A DNA stretch of 64,000 bases from positions 682,001 through 746,000 of the forward strand of contig JAQOTA010000054.1 in NCBI GenBank assembly GCA_029532415.1, given 5' to 3'. Positions 24,087 through 35,690 of this stretch are shown piece by piece. The notes beneath the pieces are model-generated. The model ran no database searches. It saw nothing but the letters and a program-made list of their open reading frames with translations, and was not told the origin of the DNA. Numbering within the stretch: position 1 is the stretch's first letter; the number at the start of each line of letters is the position of its first letter. This stretch comes from Marasmius tenuissimus. Its lineage: Eukaryota > Basidiomycota > Agaricomycetes > Agaricales > Marasmiaceae. A program made the translations under genes and the position numbers.

Positions 24087-26807
24087 ATGACTATGCTAGC
24101 GAAGAAGGACAACGAGGTTCTTACTATTGAGCAGGGTTCCAAGCGCTCGCCAGACACGGTGGATTCAGAACCACTGCCAGTGGCTGGCTCAGCTGAAAGA
24201 GAGGAGGCAGAGCGGCGCCTGGTGCGGAAACTAGATCGGAGATTGCTTCCCACTATGGTTATCGTCTTCATTATGAACTACATCGACGTGCGTGCTTTAG
24301 TGTCATTCCACCCCTATTAGCTGACACGTCTGTAAAAAGCGGAACGCGGTGACGACGGCGCGTTTGAAGGGGCTGGAAGCAGACCTTGGGTTGACGGATG
24401 AGGTCATTCTATTCTCTGCCCTTGTTCACTCAATATGTCCGCTACTTAGAGATACAATACCAAGTTGTTCTGTCGATCCTCTTTGCGAGCTATTGTCCTG
24501 CTCAGATTCCTTCGAACATGGTGCGTGCTGCCCTCCGATGTCTCCTCTGCTGCGTTTATTGGAGATACCACCCAGATCTTGAATTACATCTCGAGGTTAT
24601 TCGACCTGAGGTCAAGTTGACGAGCTTACAAATTCGTTTCGCAGACCTTCCTGGATTGGTGGGGCTGTGGTAGCATGGGGTCTGACGAGCACGATGACCG
24701 GGGTGAGCCAGACCTATCTGTTATTACGGATAGCCCGAGCACTAACCTGGGCTCATCTTCTTTCACATTAGGTTACGCACAACTTTGGAGGCATCGTAGC
24801 CTGTCGTTTCTTCATCGGACTGCCTGAAGTTCGTCACACTTCTCATCTTACCTCCTACTCCACTGACGTCTCATCTTAGGCTGCTTTTAAATTTTACCCT
24901 GGCGGTGAGTGATCACATTCCTCCGATCTTCAGCGCCCTTGACCTCACGGTACCTCCTAGCCATTTACTTGGTATCACGATGGTATACAAAGAAGGTAGT
25001 AGGGAGACGGGCAAGAACTTCGCACCCATGCGTATCTCATTTACAGTTGTAGGAGCTGGCATTTCGATCTTCGATCTTCTACGCCGGATTATTGACCTCG
25101 AATGCGTTTAGCACGGTACGCTGGGCTATTTTCCCGAGAAGTATAGTCCCTCAACGAACCGTTCAGCTGATGGCAGCAGGTGTCTTGTCTGGTATGGAAG
25201 GCAAGCTAGGAATTCGGGCTTGGAGATGGTGAGTCCACTTCGTTGGCTACCGATCAAGATGTAACATTGACTATCGCTCGCAGGCTGTTCTTCATTGAGG
25301 TGCTGTTGACCGTCCGAATCTTCCTTGGCGGAATATGCTGACCTCAGTAACGGGCTTCATTCACCAGGGATCAATCACGATGTTCATCGGCCTTGTTAGC
25401 ATGTAAGTCATTCGCCCTTGTTCGTGTTGTCCAAATACAAATATCCACCGATCCGACTTGTTTCTAGATGGCTTCTTCCCGACTATGTGCGTCCTTCTGG
25501 CCTGAAACAAGTGATCATGTCATGCTTAGAGCTCTCAAAGCCCCATAACACTCGGTGGATCACAGGTCTCACAGGTCAAGACCGCAGACTCGCTCAAGCC
25601 TGTCTCGCTGAAGACGCGGGTGAAGCTGATCAAGACAACGAGAACGAATCGTGCGTAGCGGTTCCCCCCCTCTTCTCTTCTGCGACGTAGATGAATATTC
25701 CTCTTCCCGTAGGTCCCTGAAAGGTTTCAAAATGGCGATCACAGACGTCAAGGTCCTTCTTTTTGCCATCTTGAATATGTCTCAGCTGCTAGGCTTGAGT
25801 TTCGTCAACTTCTTCCCAACGTCGGTATACTCAATAGAGTCAATCGACCGCTCCTTGCTGATGGCTGTAACATCAGGCTGACCGCGACTTTGGGATTTGA
25901 CACAACGATATCCCTCCTTCTGGCTGCGTAGGCGAACGCTCATGACTCCGCCGTGTTCATTGATAGCACTGAGCCTAATCTCCCTAGGCCTCCCTGGATC
26001 ATTGCCATCGTACTATGTTGTTTGAACGCATGGCACGCCGGTATGTCTTTGGAATCCAAACATGCCGATATGTTCCTATTGTAGCCACAGACCGAACTGG
26101 AGAGAGGTTCTTCCATGCTACGGGGTGGTGGTGGGGCGTGATGTTGGGCTTCATCATTGCTCTCAGCACAATGAACACAGCGGCTCGCTATATTTCGATG
26201 TTCTTCATGGCTCACGGATATGTCGGTAAGTTGTGCGTCGAGTCCGACAAGGACATACTCAACGTTATGTCAGCCTACACCGTGGTGCTGGTCTGGGTAT
26301 CAAATGTGTTCCCAAGACCTCCTGCGTAGGTTTCCCTCCCTCGCTACGCTCGCTCTCGAGGTTTATCCCCGCGTAGGAAACGTGCCGCCGCTATTGGTAT
26401 CGTCAACGGGACCGGAAACCTGGGAAACCTGGGAGATCGTTTTGCTCTCTTACCAACATAAGCTGAACCTTCGCTACGTGCTTTAGCATTGGGGCCTTCG
26501 CCTGGAAAGTGGAGTGGGAACCCGAATATCACCAGTCAATGATCATCTCGCTGGCCTCACTCGCACTTAGCACAATGTTAGCGCTGAGTACGTCAACCTA
26601 TTTCTTTTGTACCAGTTTGGACAAGAGCTCATTTTGCTCGCAGCTATCCGCCAGATGGTGGTCAGAGAGAACAGAAGGCTGGATGAAGGCGAGAAGGTCG
26701 CCATGGATGATGCGAATCGTGTACGAGTTCAGGAAGCCGCTCGTCTAGAAGGAATCACCTTTGAAGAGGCCATGAGAAGGAGGAGAGGATTCCGATACCT
26801 GTATTGA
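24087..26807 (+). CDS. MFS transporter A, anion:cation symporter (allantoate/nicotinate permease) type; last intron donor lost
   Basis: An N-terminal hydrophilic region (EREEAERRLVRKLDRRLLP) precedes TM1 (MVIVFIMNYID | RNAVTTARLKGL). Then come SYCPAQIPSNM, GGAVVAWGLTSTMTG, THNFGGIVACRFFIGLPE, YLVSRWYTKKELAFRSS, GMEGKLGIRAWRWLFFIE, HNTRWITG, GERFFHATGWWWGV and ALSTMNTAARYISMFFMAHG, ending RRRRGFRYLY. This order is the twelve-helix ACS family, which imports organic anions such as allantoate, nicotinate or pantothenate with protons; the substrate cannot be read. The start at 24087 is chosen over an in-frame ATG at 24051 because only it is shared with copy B. Relative to B there are in-frame insertions (6 nt in AAFKFYPGG, 9 nt in ITGLTG). 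The donor after NLGNL is GG instead of GT (26431), so the final exons may not be spliced in; it may be a recent pseudogene. Confidence 0.75.
24576..24595 (+). other. 20-nt microexon in MFS A
   Basis: Encodes ILNYIS plus two bases of the next codon; the same 20-nt exon is kept in copy B (28025-28044) and copy C (32752-32771), flanked by AG and GT in all three. A 16-nt exon (LFFIE) also recurs, in B at 28741-28756. Confidence 0.7.
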
Positions 26808-27429
26808 ACAACGGAACGGCACGATCACGATAATACGTCCAAAGGGATAATCATTTGGTAAAATGTGTTCAACGCGGATTTGTGGAAGTGGTTCAGAAGT
26901 CAAGAGTTCATATCATCTATTGACGTCTAATCTTGTTCTGGTATAACTTGTGCGGCAGCGAAGCTGGTGTCAGGAACTCCGAGAAGCATGGGATTTTGCT
27001 GCCAACACCGCGCTCTGTTGAAGTCGAGCTACTGTACAGTGTTTTGGCCGTATTCGTCCTACTGGCTCAGGGGCCGGTAACAAGCCGGCAACTTTAACGC
27101 AATGAACTTCGCACGGGCGCTTGCTGGGTCTTGATCACATGATAAGCAATTGGTGAATTGTTCTTGTCCACGAGTGACAATGCATCTCTCTCTCTCGCAC
27201 GTTCATGACGATTTGGGGTGACCACCACAGTCCAATGTCGATACCGGGCCAAAAATGGCCTACTCTAGATGCATATCACAGTTGTTCTCTGGACGATTTC
27301 TCATGTGACGCTGCGACGCACCACGACCCGGGCTTCTCATAACATTGGATATCTCCCGAGCCACTGTCTCAAAACGCGTTTCAATCAGGGCAGCCAGTTC
27401 TATTTCTCGTTAAAGCGGTCAGCTGGTCT
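26808..27429. repeat. Duplicated 3' and 5' flanks of the MFS unit
   Basis: The segment 26808-27000 matches the 3' flank of copy B (30244-30460), including TGTGTTCAACGC-GATTTGTGG and GCGGCAGCGAAGCTGG. The segment from about 27230 matches the 5' flank of copy A. The duplicated unit therefore included both flanks. A short CT repeat lies at 27186-27200. Confidence 0.65.
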
Positions 27430-27463
27430 GGGGTGCGGGAGGCATCCCATCCTCCCGCACCCC
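27430..27463 (+). repeat. Perfect 13-bp inverted repeat in the MFS B promoter
   Basis: GGGGTGCGGGAGG (27430-27442), an 8-nt spacer CATCCCAT, then its exact reverse complement (27451-27463). Copy A and D promoters align straight through with only the left arm; copy B carries 15 extra bases here, so the right arm is an insertion. It could form a stable hairpin about 80 nt upstream of the start codon. Confidence 0.8.
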
Positions 27464-27532
27464 ATCTTTCGCGATAGCAATAAAAACCTTGCCTGGCAAC
27501 GAAAGTACCGACCTGCGTTCACTCTGACCATC

Positions 27533-30243
27533 ATGACTACCCTAGGGGAGAAGGATAACGAAAAGGGGGAGGCTTATGCGATTGAGCATGCTTCCACGCA
27601 CTCGCCAGAGGTGGATTCAAAACCACTCCCAGTGGCTGGCTCAGCTGAGAGAGAGGAGGCGGAGCGGCGTCTGGTGCGAAAACTGGATCGGAGAGTGCTG
27701 CCCACTGTCGCTATCGTCTACATCATGAACTACATCGACGTGCGTACTTTCTTATCGTTCAGTCTACTTGGCTGACACTGTTTGCAAAAGCGGAACGCAG
27801 TGACCACGGCGCGTTTGAAAGGACTGGAAGAAGACCTTCAATTAACAGGTAAGATCCACTCTAAATTCCATCGAGCGCTCACTTACTACGACCGCAATCG
27901 AGATCTGCAATACCAAGTCGCCCTATCAATCCTCTTTGTAAGCTATTGCCCCGCTCAAATTCCTTCTAATATGGTGTGTGGCATGTTTTCGGTCCTCTCT
28001 GCAATGGAGATTGAAGCCGCCAAGATCTTGAATTATATCTCCAGGTAGTTCAACCTGAGGTCGAACGACTGGCGAGCTCGCTGATCTGAAAGATAGACCA
28101 TCTTGGTACATTGGTGGGGCTGTGATCGCGTGGGGTCTGACGAGCACGATGACCGGGGTGAGCCCCAGTACCCATCTACTTCTACAGGCCTCGGGCACTT
28201 AACACAAGTCCAACTCCTGTCCTATCAGGTCACGCACAACTATGGAGGCCTCGTGGCCTGCCGCTTATTTATTGGATTACCTGAAGTTCGTTCCGCTCCG
28301 ACTCTCGTTACTCAAACCCCATTGATAATTCTCCCCAGGCTGCTTTCTATCCTGGCGGTGAGTGGCTTGGTTTCCTCAATCTCCTATCTCCACAGTCTCT
28401 AACCTCATGGCTTTCTTTAGTCATCTATCTTCTATCTCGATGGTATACGAAGAAGGTGTGGAGACCGGCGAAATCGTTGCGTTAATGGGTAACTCATTCA
28501 TTTCTGTAGGAACTAGCACTTCGATCTTCCATTTTTTATGCCGGATTGTTAGCTTCGAATGCATTCGGCACGGTATCTTGAACTGTGGTTTTCCCAACAA
28601 TATAGTCTCTCATCAGATTTCTTAGCTGATGGCGGCTGGCGTCTTGTCTGGTATGGAAGGCAAACTCGGAATCCGAGCATGGAGATGGTGAGCTTGACCA
28701 GCTACCGATAGGAAGAAGCAAAGTTGACTATCACCTTCAGGCTGTTCTTCATCGAGGTACCGATGGCCGCGAGTCTTAGCCGCCTGGGACATACTGATTT
28801 CAGTTGCGAATTTGGTCTACCAGGGAGCAATTACGATGTTTGTCGGCCTGACTTGCATGTCAGTCCTCCACATCCCTTGACCTGTTCAGAGATAAGCACC
28901 AACTGATCGCTATATCTAGAGGGCTCCTCCCCGACTATGTACGTACTTGCTCATAGAGGCGATCGATTATTCCCACATTGAGAGCTCCCGAAGCCACACA
29001 ACACCCGGTGGATTACCGGTCAAGAGCGCAGGCTTGCTCAGGCTCGACTCGCGGAAGACGCATGCGAGGCCGATCAAGACAGTGAGAGCGAATCGTATGT
29101 GACGGTTTCTGTCTTGTCTTCCGCCGCGCTGAATCACCCTCTATGTGAGCCCTCTGAAAGGTCTCAAGATGGCAATCACGGATGTCAAGGTCCTTCTTTT
29201 GGCCGCCGTGAACTTATCTCAGCTGCTAGGATTGAGTTTTATAAACTTTTTCCCTACGTCAGTATATCCACCCTCGTTCGACCCGTGCTCGTTGATGGCC
29301 GCTATTCTACTAGACTGACCGCAACTTTGGGGTTCAACACGACCATATCTCTCCTTTTGGCTGCGTAAACGAAGCCTATTGACCCTATCGCATTCGGAAT
29401 CTGAAACTGCTCTTCTTCAGGCCTCCCTGGATCATTGCCACCGTGTTTTGCTGCTTGAACGCGTGGCACGCCGGTAGGTCTTCGGGATCTCAACATGCCG
29501 ATGTGCTCTTACTGTAGCCACAGATCGAACCGGAGAGAGGTTCTTCCATATTGCAGGGTGGTGGTGGGGTGTGATGTTGGGCTTTATAATCGCTCTCAGC
29601 ACAATGAACACAGCGGCTCGCTATATCTCGATGTTCTTCATGGCTTGGGGATACGTCTGTAAGTTGTACGTCGCAACTCCCAAGGACACACTTTAATGTC
29701 GTTGCAGCTTACACCGTGTTGTTGGTCTGGTGTTCAAATATTTTCCCGAGACCTCCTGCGTGGGTTTCTCTTCTTAACGCATCGTACCTGAGGCTTATCT
29801 CCAGATCTCCGCGTAGCAAACGTGCCGCCGCTATTGGCATCGTCAACGGCACCGGTAATCTGGGTAACCTGTGAGTTCTTCTTGCCTTCTGATCGACGTA
29901 GGCTGAACATTTTTCTACGTGATTCAGGATTGGGGCTTTCGCCTGGAAAGCAGAGTGGGGACCGGAATATCACCAGTCAATGTTCATCTCACTGGCCTCG
30001 CTCGTACTCAGCACAGTATTGGCCCTGAGTACGTTGACTTCCTTGTGACAGCCAGATTAGAGCCTCATTTCCCCCGCAGTTGTACGCCAAATGGTGATCA
30101 GAGAGAACAAAAGGTTAGATGAAGACGAGAAGGCAGCCATGGACGATACGAATCGGGTACGAGTTCAAGAAGCCGCTCGTCTGGAAGGTATCACCTTTGA
30201 AGAGGCCATGAGAAGGAGGAGAGGATTCCGATACCTGTATTGA
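27533..30243 (+). CDS. MFS transporter B, anion:cation symporter (allantoate/nicotinate permease) type
   Basis: Close paralogue of transporter A with the same intron positions. The protein opens MTTLGEKDNEKGE, has EREEAERRLVRKLDRRVLP, TM1 IVYIMNYID | RNAVTTARL, SYCPAQIPSNM, WYIGGAVIAWGLTSTMTG, THNYGGLVACRLFIGLPE, AAFYPGG, YLLSRWYTKKELALRSS, GMEGKLGIRAWRWLFFIE, AITMFVGLTC, MAITDVKVLLLAAVNLSQLL, ALSTMNTAARYISMFFMAWG and the C-terminus RRRRGFRYLY. All splice sites I checked, including the final donor (CCT|GTGAGT) lost in copy A, are canonical. It is therefore the more likely functional member of the recent pair. It is a plasma-membrane importer by family; the substrate is unknown. The promoter has a unique inverted repeat. 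Confidence 0.85.
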
Positions 30244-30774
30244 ACAACGAAATGATACGATCGCGATCCAGCAGGAATCCAATAGGTCCAAGGAAATATT
30301 TGGTTGATGAAATGTGTTCAACGCAGATTTGTGGAAGTGGTTCAGAGGTCATGAAATCATATCATCTATTGACATTCATTCTTTATTCTGGGTCCAATTC
30401 GATTTTTGAAGTGCGGCAGCGAAGCTGGCGTCGGGAACTTCGAGAAGCATGGGATTTGCTGCCTTTCCCCCTCTTCCCCCATGGAGAATGGAGGAGGAGG
30501 AGTGTATTACACGGCATGGTCCACGTACTGAACATCGGGTCCGGAATGGAATTGCTATCCGTCGTCGAGGTGGGGTGGTCGATTTTCCAAGCCTCAATTC
30601 AGTCCTTAATTCCAGAGTTGATGATCCAATATTCACGACCAAGCCAATTCGGGGCTGGTATTGCGAAGATGCCTTTGGCAGGCTTGGCGACAGATCGTGT
30701 GCACGTAGCAATGATACTGGAAAGAAGGGGCGGTGTAGACCTGTGACCAGCCGGTCAATGAGCAAGTGTCACTC

Positions 30775-30845
30775 TAGGTAGTTCAACCTGAGCTCGACTG
30801 ACTAACGAACTTGCTGATCTGAAAGCCAGACCATCCTGAACTGAA
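30775..30845 (+). pseudogene. MFS transporter relic (intron fragment)
   Basis: About 70 bases match the intron after the 20-nt microexon of copy B (28042-28112): AGGTAGTTCAACCTGAG, TGACTAACGAACTTGCTGATCTGAAAG and ACCATCYTG. No coding frame remains; it is the scar of a deleted or gene-converted copy. Confidence 0.6.
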
Positions 30846-32165
30846 TAGCAACCCCCAATCACAATACTTACGCGAGATGGTGGCGGAAAGCGCGGTGTCT
30901 TTTTCCCACGCATGGATTCACGACACAGTGCCTTCATTCACGGTGAACAAAAAGTTTGTTACTTGAAGACGTTCGAGAGCATAGGCCGCAAAAGCCACCG
31001 AGAAGTGAGGATTGAGCAACTCTTGACCTTGAGCTGAATAGTTTTTGAGCTTAGACGTCTATTATTTGATTGGGGGTGTCTGATCCTGGATTGCCTCGCC
31101 GCCGGCGTCCTCATTCATTGTATTCATGTCGATTTTCACTGGACCTCAATGCTCAGGAAACGAGGTAGGACGTGGGAGTTTTCCGCAGGCTGGGCCAGAT
31201 GGGTGATATTCCAGTTACCGTAAGGCTGCGAGTTTTTGAATACCTAGACAGTACTCGACCGATTCGTCGCAACTGCGCGTTTAACTTGCAACTTCAGGCC
31301 AAAACAGAATCTCAGAATGCGAGTAATATCCGCAGTCGTGAGAGTGGCAAGTGGCTTGCCGAGATTACGGTGGATCGTTGGAAGCGACTAGGAGATGTAC
31401 CACAATGATGCTCATATCGTTTCAATCTTTTTATAGTACCTCTGACGCAAAAATGGTACTCAACGGTGTGTTATCTTCAGGACACAGTTCCGACGTATGA
31501 TAAGTGGCCCCCAGCCACTAAGGCCCGAGCCCGTCGCACTGTCATGTAGCGCAAAATGTACAAAAAACGGCGTGTGGACATGAAAGCAAAGAGGGAGCGA
31601 GGAATCACCTCAATCGTAAAAGGATGTGTTCATAAGTCTTGGCTCGCGATAATTACCGCGAAGACCGAGTGTAAGTAAGAAGAAGCGTGAGAACTACATC
31701 TGGAGGGAAAAAGGACGAGCTTTTGATGATGTCATAGCCTGGATCTCTCGATATTTCTCCAAATGGCTTGACATTTTTGTCCAAAACTTGAATTTGGCAA
31801 CTTCAAAGAACTTCAACATGTCGAAGTCGCGCCCTCGCGGTACGTCGGAGCTCTTTCTCGCTTTCCTTGGGGTGTGAAGTCGGACGTGAGTACTTTACTA
31901 AATGATAGCCCGATGGGCCCCGCACTGCTGTTATGCTGAGCTTCGGATGCTATTTTTGCAGCAGCTGATCCCTCTCGGAGTATGATGGCGTCCGCAAAAC
32001 TTCTCCAGACTGGCTTCGACGGCCCTATATCTTGCCTATATCCTCCCGCTATCCGTTTCTATTGCTCAAAGTGTCAGCTGAAGCCTGGCAAAGCTGTTGA
32101 TTTCTCAATCGAAAATCTCGGACGCATGTGTAGCAAACAACCTACGTGATCGGTGGGCTGGCTAA

Positions 32166-32173
32166 GTATATAT
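32166..32173 (+). promoter_or_regulatory. TATA box of MFS C
   Basis: TATATATA lies 55-62 nt upstream of the start codon at 32228, the usual position in a TATA promoter with a short leader. Confidence 0.55.
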
Positions 32174-32227
32174 AGCCAAGTTCACGATCTAGTTACAGGC
32201 CATAGTCTTCCTTCCTCCTGAAGCATC

Positions 32228-34935
32228 ATGTTAGCTCCTCCCTCAGGCGAAAAGACAAACGAAAAACACGACACTATTGAAACCAAACACGCGCCTGGCG
32301 ATGGTCGTTATGAAGTGGCAGATTCCCTACCAGAACCTGGAACTCCAGAACGAATTGCTGCAGAGCGCAAGCTTGTACGGAAGCTGGATAGGAGGGTCCT
32401 ACCCACCATCATCGTCATCTATATCATGAATTATATCGATGTGGGCGCTTCTTCAACTCTGAAGTTCTTTTCTTTTCCAGCTGATCGAACGGGCTCTTCG
32501 CAGAGGCAAGGCGTCACTACTGCAAGGTTACAGGGATTGGAAGACGATCTACACTTGACAGGTACCTGGTCCTCGTTGACATTGGCATTTTTGTCGTTCT
32601 GACTCCAAAACCCAACTCACAGACATACAATATGCAACGATCCTGGCTATCTTGTATGTGACGTACTGCCCGGCGCAGATCCCTTCAAACATGGTGAATA
32701 ATCAATATTCATCGAAACGTTCTCCGGTAACTGACGAGACTGCGATCCCAGATCCTGAACTACGTTACGAGGTGAGTCTGAGTACCCGGACGTCGTCACA
32801 TTCCGCGCTGACGAAGACACTTCAGGCCGTCTCTATATATCGGAAGTTGTGTCGTTCTTTGGGGTCTCACGAGTGCCATGACTGGTGTGAGTGGAACGCA
32901 GGCTACACTTCCGCGTATGTCAAAGACTCTCACACATACCTAGGTCACTCACAACTTTGGTGAAATACTGACTTGCCGGATATTCATTGGCATTCCCGAG
33001 GTGAGCTTTTGGCAACAGGCTTCCAGGACCATGTCCTTACCCACATGATGTACTCGCAGGCGGCATTTTATCCAGGAGGTAGCGATCACTTTCCTCCGCG
33101 TCTTCAAGCTCTTACATTCGGACACACAGCTATATATCTTCTGTCGCGCTGGTACACGAGAAAGGTCTTTTAACATCCTTCTTTCATGCAATTCTATGTA
33201 TTGAAGCTTGTCCAGGAACTCGCTTTTCGCTCGGCAATACTCTATGGGGGCCTCATGATCTCAAACGCGTTCGGTTCGGTGAGAGCCAAATGTTACCGAG
33301 ATCTCGTGTACGGCCTCATAATCTCACACTTCACCAATAGTTGATGGCAGCGGGAATTCTGTCTAACATGGAAGGAAAACGCGGGATCCGTGCCTGGAGA
33401 TGGTATTGTTCTACCCCGCTTTCTGTTACATAGACGACTGATGCTGGCTTTACTAGGTTGTTCTTCATTGAAGTGAGGCTCTCTGCCAACGTATTTTCCT
33501 GGTACTGACCAGCCACTTTTCAACAAAAAGGGGGCTATCACGATGTTCATTGGACTCTGCGCTATGTATGTTCATTGATTGACGGGATTTCGTGAAGTCC
33601 AGCTGATACGTCTCTTAGGTGGCTCCTGCCTGATTATGTGCGGGCGCATCGTGCTGATGATATTGTATTTTTACTGAGCTATTGGATGCGTAGCCGAACA
33701 ATACCCGCTGGATATCTGCTGCTGATCGCCGTCTCGCTCAAGCGCGTTTAGCGGATGACGCTGGAGAGGCCGACCAGGATAATGAATCAGACTCGTGAGT
33801 TCGAAGCCTCTTCTCATCCCTATGCATACGCTCTGACCGGCTCCCCATTAGCGTATTTCATGGACTGAAACTCGCTATGGCTGATCCGAAAGTTTTGCTT
33901 TTCGCGATAATGACTACTGCCCAGCTGTTGGGACTGAGTTTTGTCAACTTCTTCCCTACGTAAGCTCCGGCTCCTGCTGTTGTCGTTGCGTCTATCTCAA
34001 ATGGTTCGGTAGTCTGACAGAAACATTGGGCTTTTCAACGACTATCACGTTGATACTGGCTGCGTAAGTTTTATTAACGTCTTCCTAAGCTTGTCTCATG
34101 TCTTCTTCAGACCTCCCTGGCTTCTCGGAACTGTGATCAGCTGCTTGAACGCCTGGCATGCCGGTAGGCTTCTTGCCCGTCCAGAATCGTTTCCAACTGA
34201 CTACAACTCTAGATCGCACTGGCGAGCGCTACTTCCACGTCGCAGGATGGTGGTGGTGTACCATCCTGGGATTCATTATTTCGCTTAGTACCATGAATAC
34301 TGCCGCCCGATACGTCTCGATGTTCGTCATGACTGGTGGATACGCAGGTGCGTCTGTTTTGAATGTGGAGGCGTGTTCACTATTGATTGTTACTTTCAGG
34401 GTATGCTATAACCCTCGCTTGGGTCTCCAACACTATACCTCGTCCACCAGCGTGAGCTACCACAGCTTTCTTCTCAGCTGCCGTTCTAATTGCCTCACAG
34501 GAAGCGGGCTGCCGCAATTGCCATTGTCAACGGGTGCGGGAACTTGGGAAATTTGTGAGTGCCACGGGATTCTATTTATCGCAGCGATTTCAGCTGACGA
34601 GCCGATTCCAGAATAGGATCCTTCGCTTGGAAGGCAGAATGGGGTCCTAAATATCATCAATCGATGTTCATTTGCCTCTGCTCCCTTGTCTTGAGCTCTA
34701 TTCTTGCATTGAGTGAGCGATGACCTCACGTGATGCGCCACAGCAGCTTACTCGCCCTCTCGTCTTTTCAGTCATTCGCCAAATGGTCGTAAGAGAGAAT
34801 AAGAAGCTCGACGAACAAGACAAAGCTGCACTTGACGAGTCCGAACGAGCAAGGGTGGAGGAAACGGCTAGGTTGGAGGGAATTACGTTCGATCAAGCTA
34901 TGGAAAGAAGGAGAGGCTTCCGATACTTGTACTGA
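32228..34935 (+). CDS. MFS transporter C, anion:cation symporter type (diverged paralogue)
   Basis: Same family, intron positions and orientation as A and B but clearly older divergence, and its flanks are not shared. It starts MLAPPSGEKTNEKHD and has ERIAAERKLVRKLDRRVLP, TM1 IIVIYIMNYID | RQGVTTARLQGLEDDL, TYCPAQIPSNM, YIGSCVVLWGLTSAMTG, THNFGEILTCRIFIGIPE, YLLSRWYTRKELAFRSAI, NMEGKRGIRAWRWLFFIE, NNTRWISAADRRLAQ, GERYFHVAGWWWCTILGF, STMNTAARYVSMFVM, VNGCGNLGNLIGSFAWKAEW and ends RRRGFRYLY. All introns I followed have GT and AG ends, so it looks intact. Membrane importer by family; substrate unknown, and differences from A/B in TM regions could mean a different one. Confidence 0.87.
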
Positions 34936-34949
34936 TACTATGGGTAGGC

Positions 34950-35229
34950 TCGCGCTTGGAACAAAGAATACGCTTTGCGACCATCACGTTCAAAGCCTCG
35001 GTCTTTCCAAGAACCTCGAAGTCGGGCCATTTCGGCCCACTGAATATCCGTTCCAAACTTATTCTCTGGACGACATCGCATGTGACGCACGAAAACCCAA
35101 ACCCTCTCGTAAAGTCGGATATCTCTCGAGCCACCGACGACTTCTCCCAACGTCTCGATGACGGTAACCAGATCTAATTTGCGCTTTACATAACAGTCAG
35201 CTGGTATGGCCGGTAAGCAGTCGCTCCCA
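34950..35229 (+). repeat. Duplicated upstream flank of the MFS unit (copy D)
   Basis: Aligns with the promoters of copies A and B: TTATTCTCTGGACGACATCGCATGTGACGC-type block, TCTCTCGAGCCAC block and the CTCCCATCTTTCACG end. It precedes the collapsed coding remnant. Confidence 0.65.
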
Positions 35230-35690
35230 TCTTTCACGAGGAGGCGGAGCGGCGTCTAGTACGAAAACTGGATTGAAGAATGCTACCCACTGTCGCTATC
35301 GTCTAATCATGAACTGTATCGACGTGCGTGCTTCAGTACCACCCTGTCCTCAAGTTGACTGACACATCCGTGAAAGCAGAACGCAGTGATGACGGCGCCT
35401 TTGAAAAGGTTGGAAGACCTGCAATTAGTAACAGGTAAGATCCTTTTCAAACTAAGTCGAGCCCTCACTCACTACGACCGTCATTTAGAGCTGCAACGCC
35501 AAGTCGCCCTATCCATCCTCTTTATGAGCTATTGTCCCGCTCAAATTCCTTCCAAATATGGTGGGTGTCATATTCCCAATCCTCTCTGATAAGGTAGTTT
35601 AAGCCTCCAAGATGTTGAATTATATCTCCAGCTCGTTCAACCTGAGTTTGACTGACTAGGAGAGGATTCCGATACATGTATCAAGCAACG
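35230..35690 (+). pseudogene. MFS transporter D, collapsed copy
   Basis: Starts within EAERRLVRKLD, then has TGA in place of the next Arg codon and a frameshift before the TM1 remnant. The exon for ALSILFMSYCPAQIPSK follows with an extra A, then the intron after the microexon. At 35658 the sequence jumps directly to the last codons (RRGFRYMY) and the 3' flank. About 2.2 kb of the gene body is therefore deleted. The stop, the frameshift and the deletion make it non-functional. Confidence 0.85.

Larger units (their letters stand above)
30244..32227. other. Long spacer between MFS B and C
   Basis: The first 450 bases are the duplicated 3' flank of the MFS unit; 30580-30720 also matches the region 3' of copy D (35860-36030), including GCCRATTCGGGGCTGGTA. 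A transporter relic lies at 30775-30845. The rest (30850-32160) has only short ORFs (such as 31172-31408) with no recognisable family. Confidence 0.5.
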
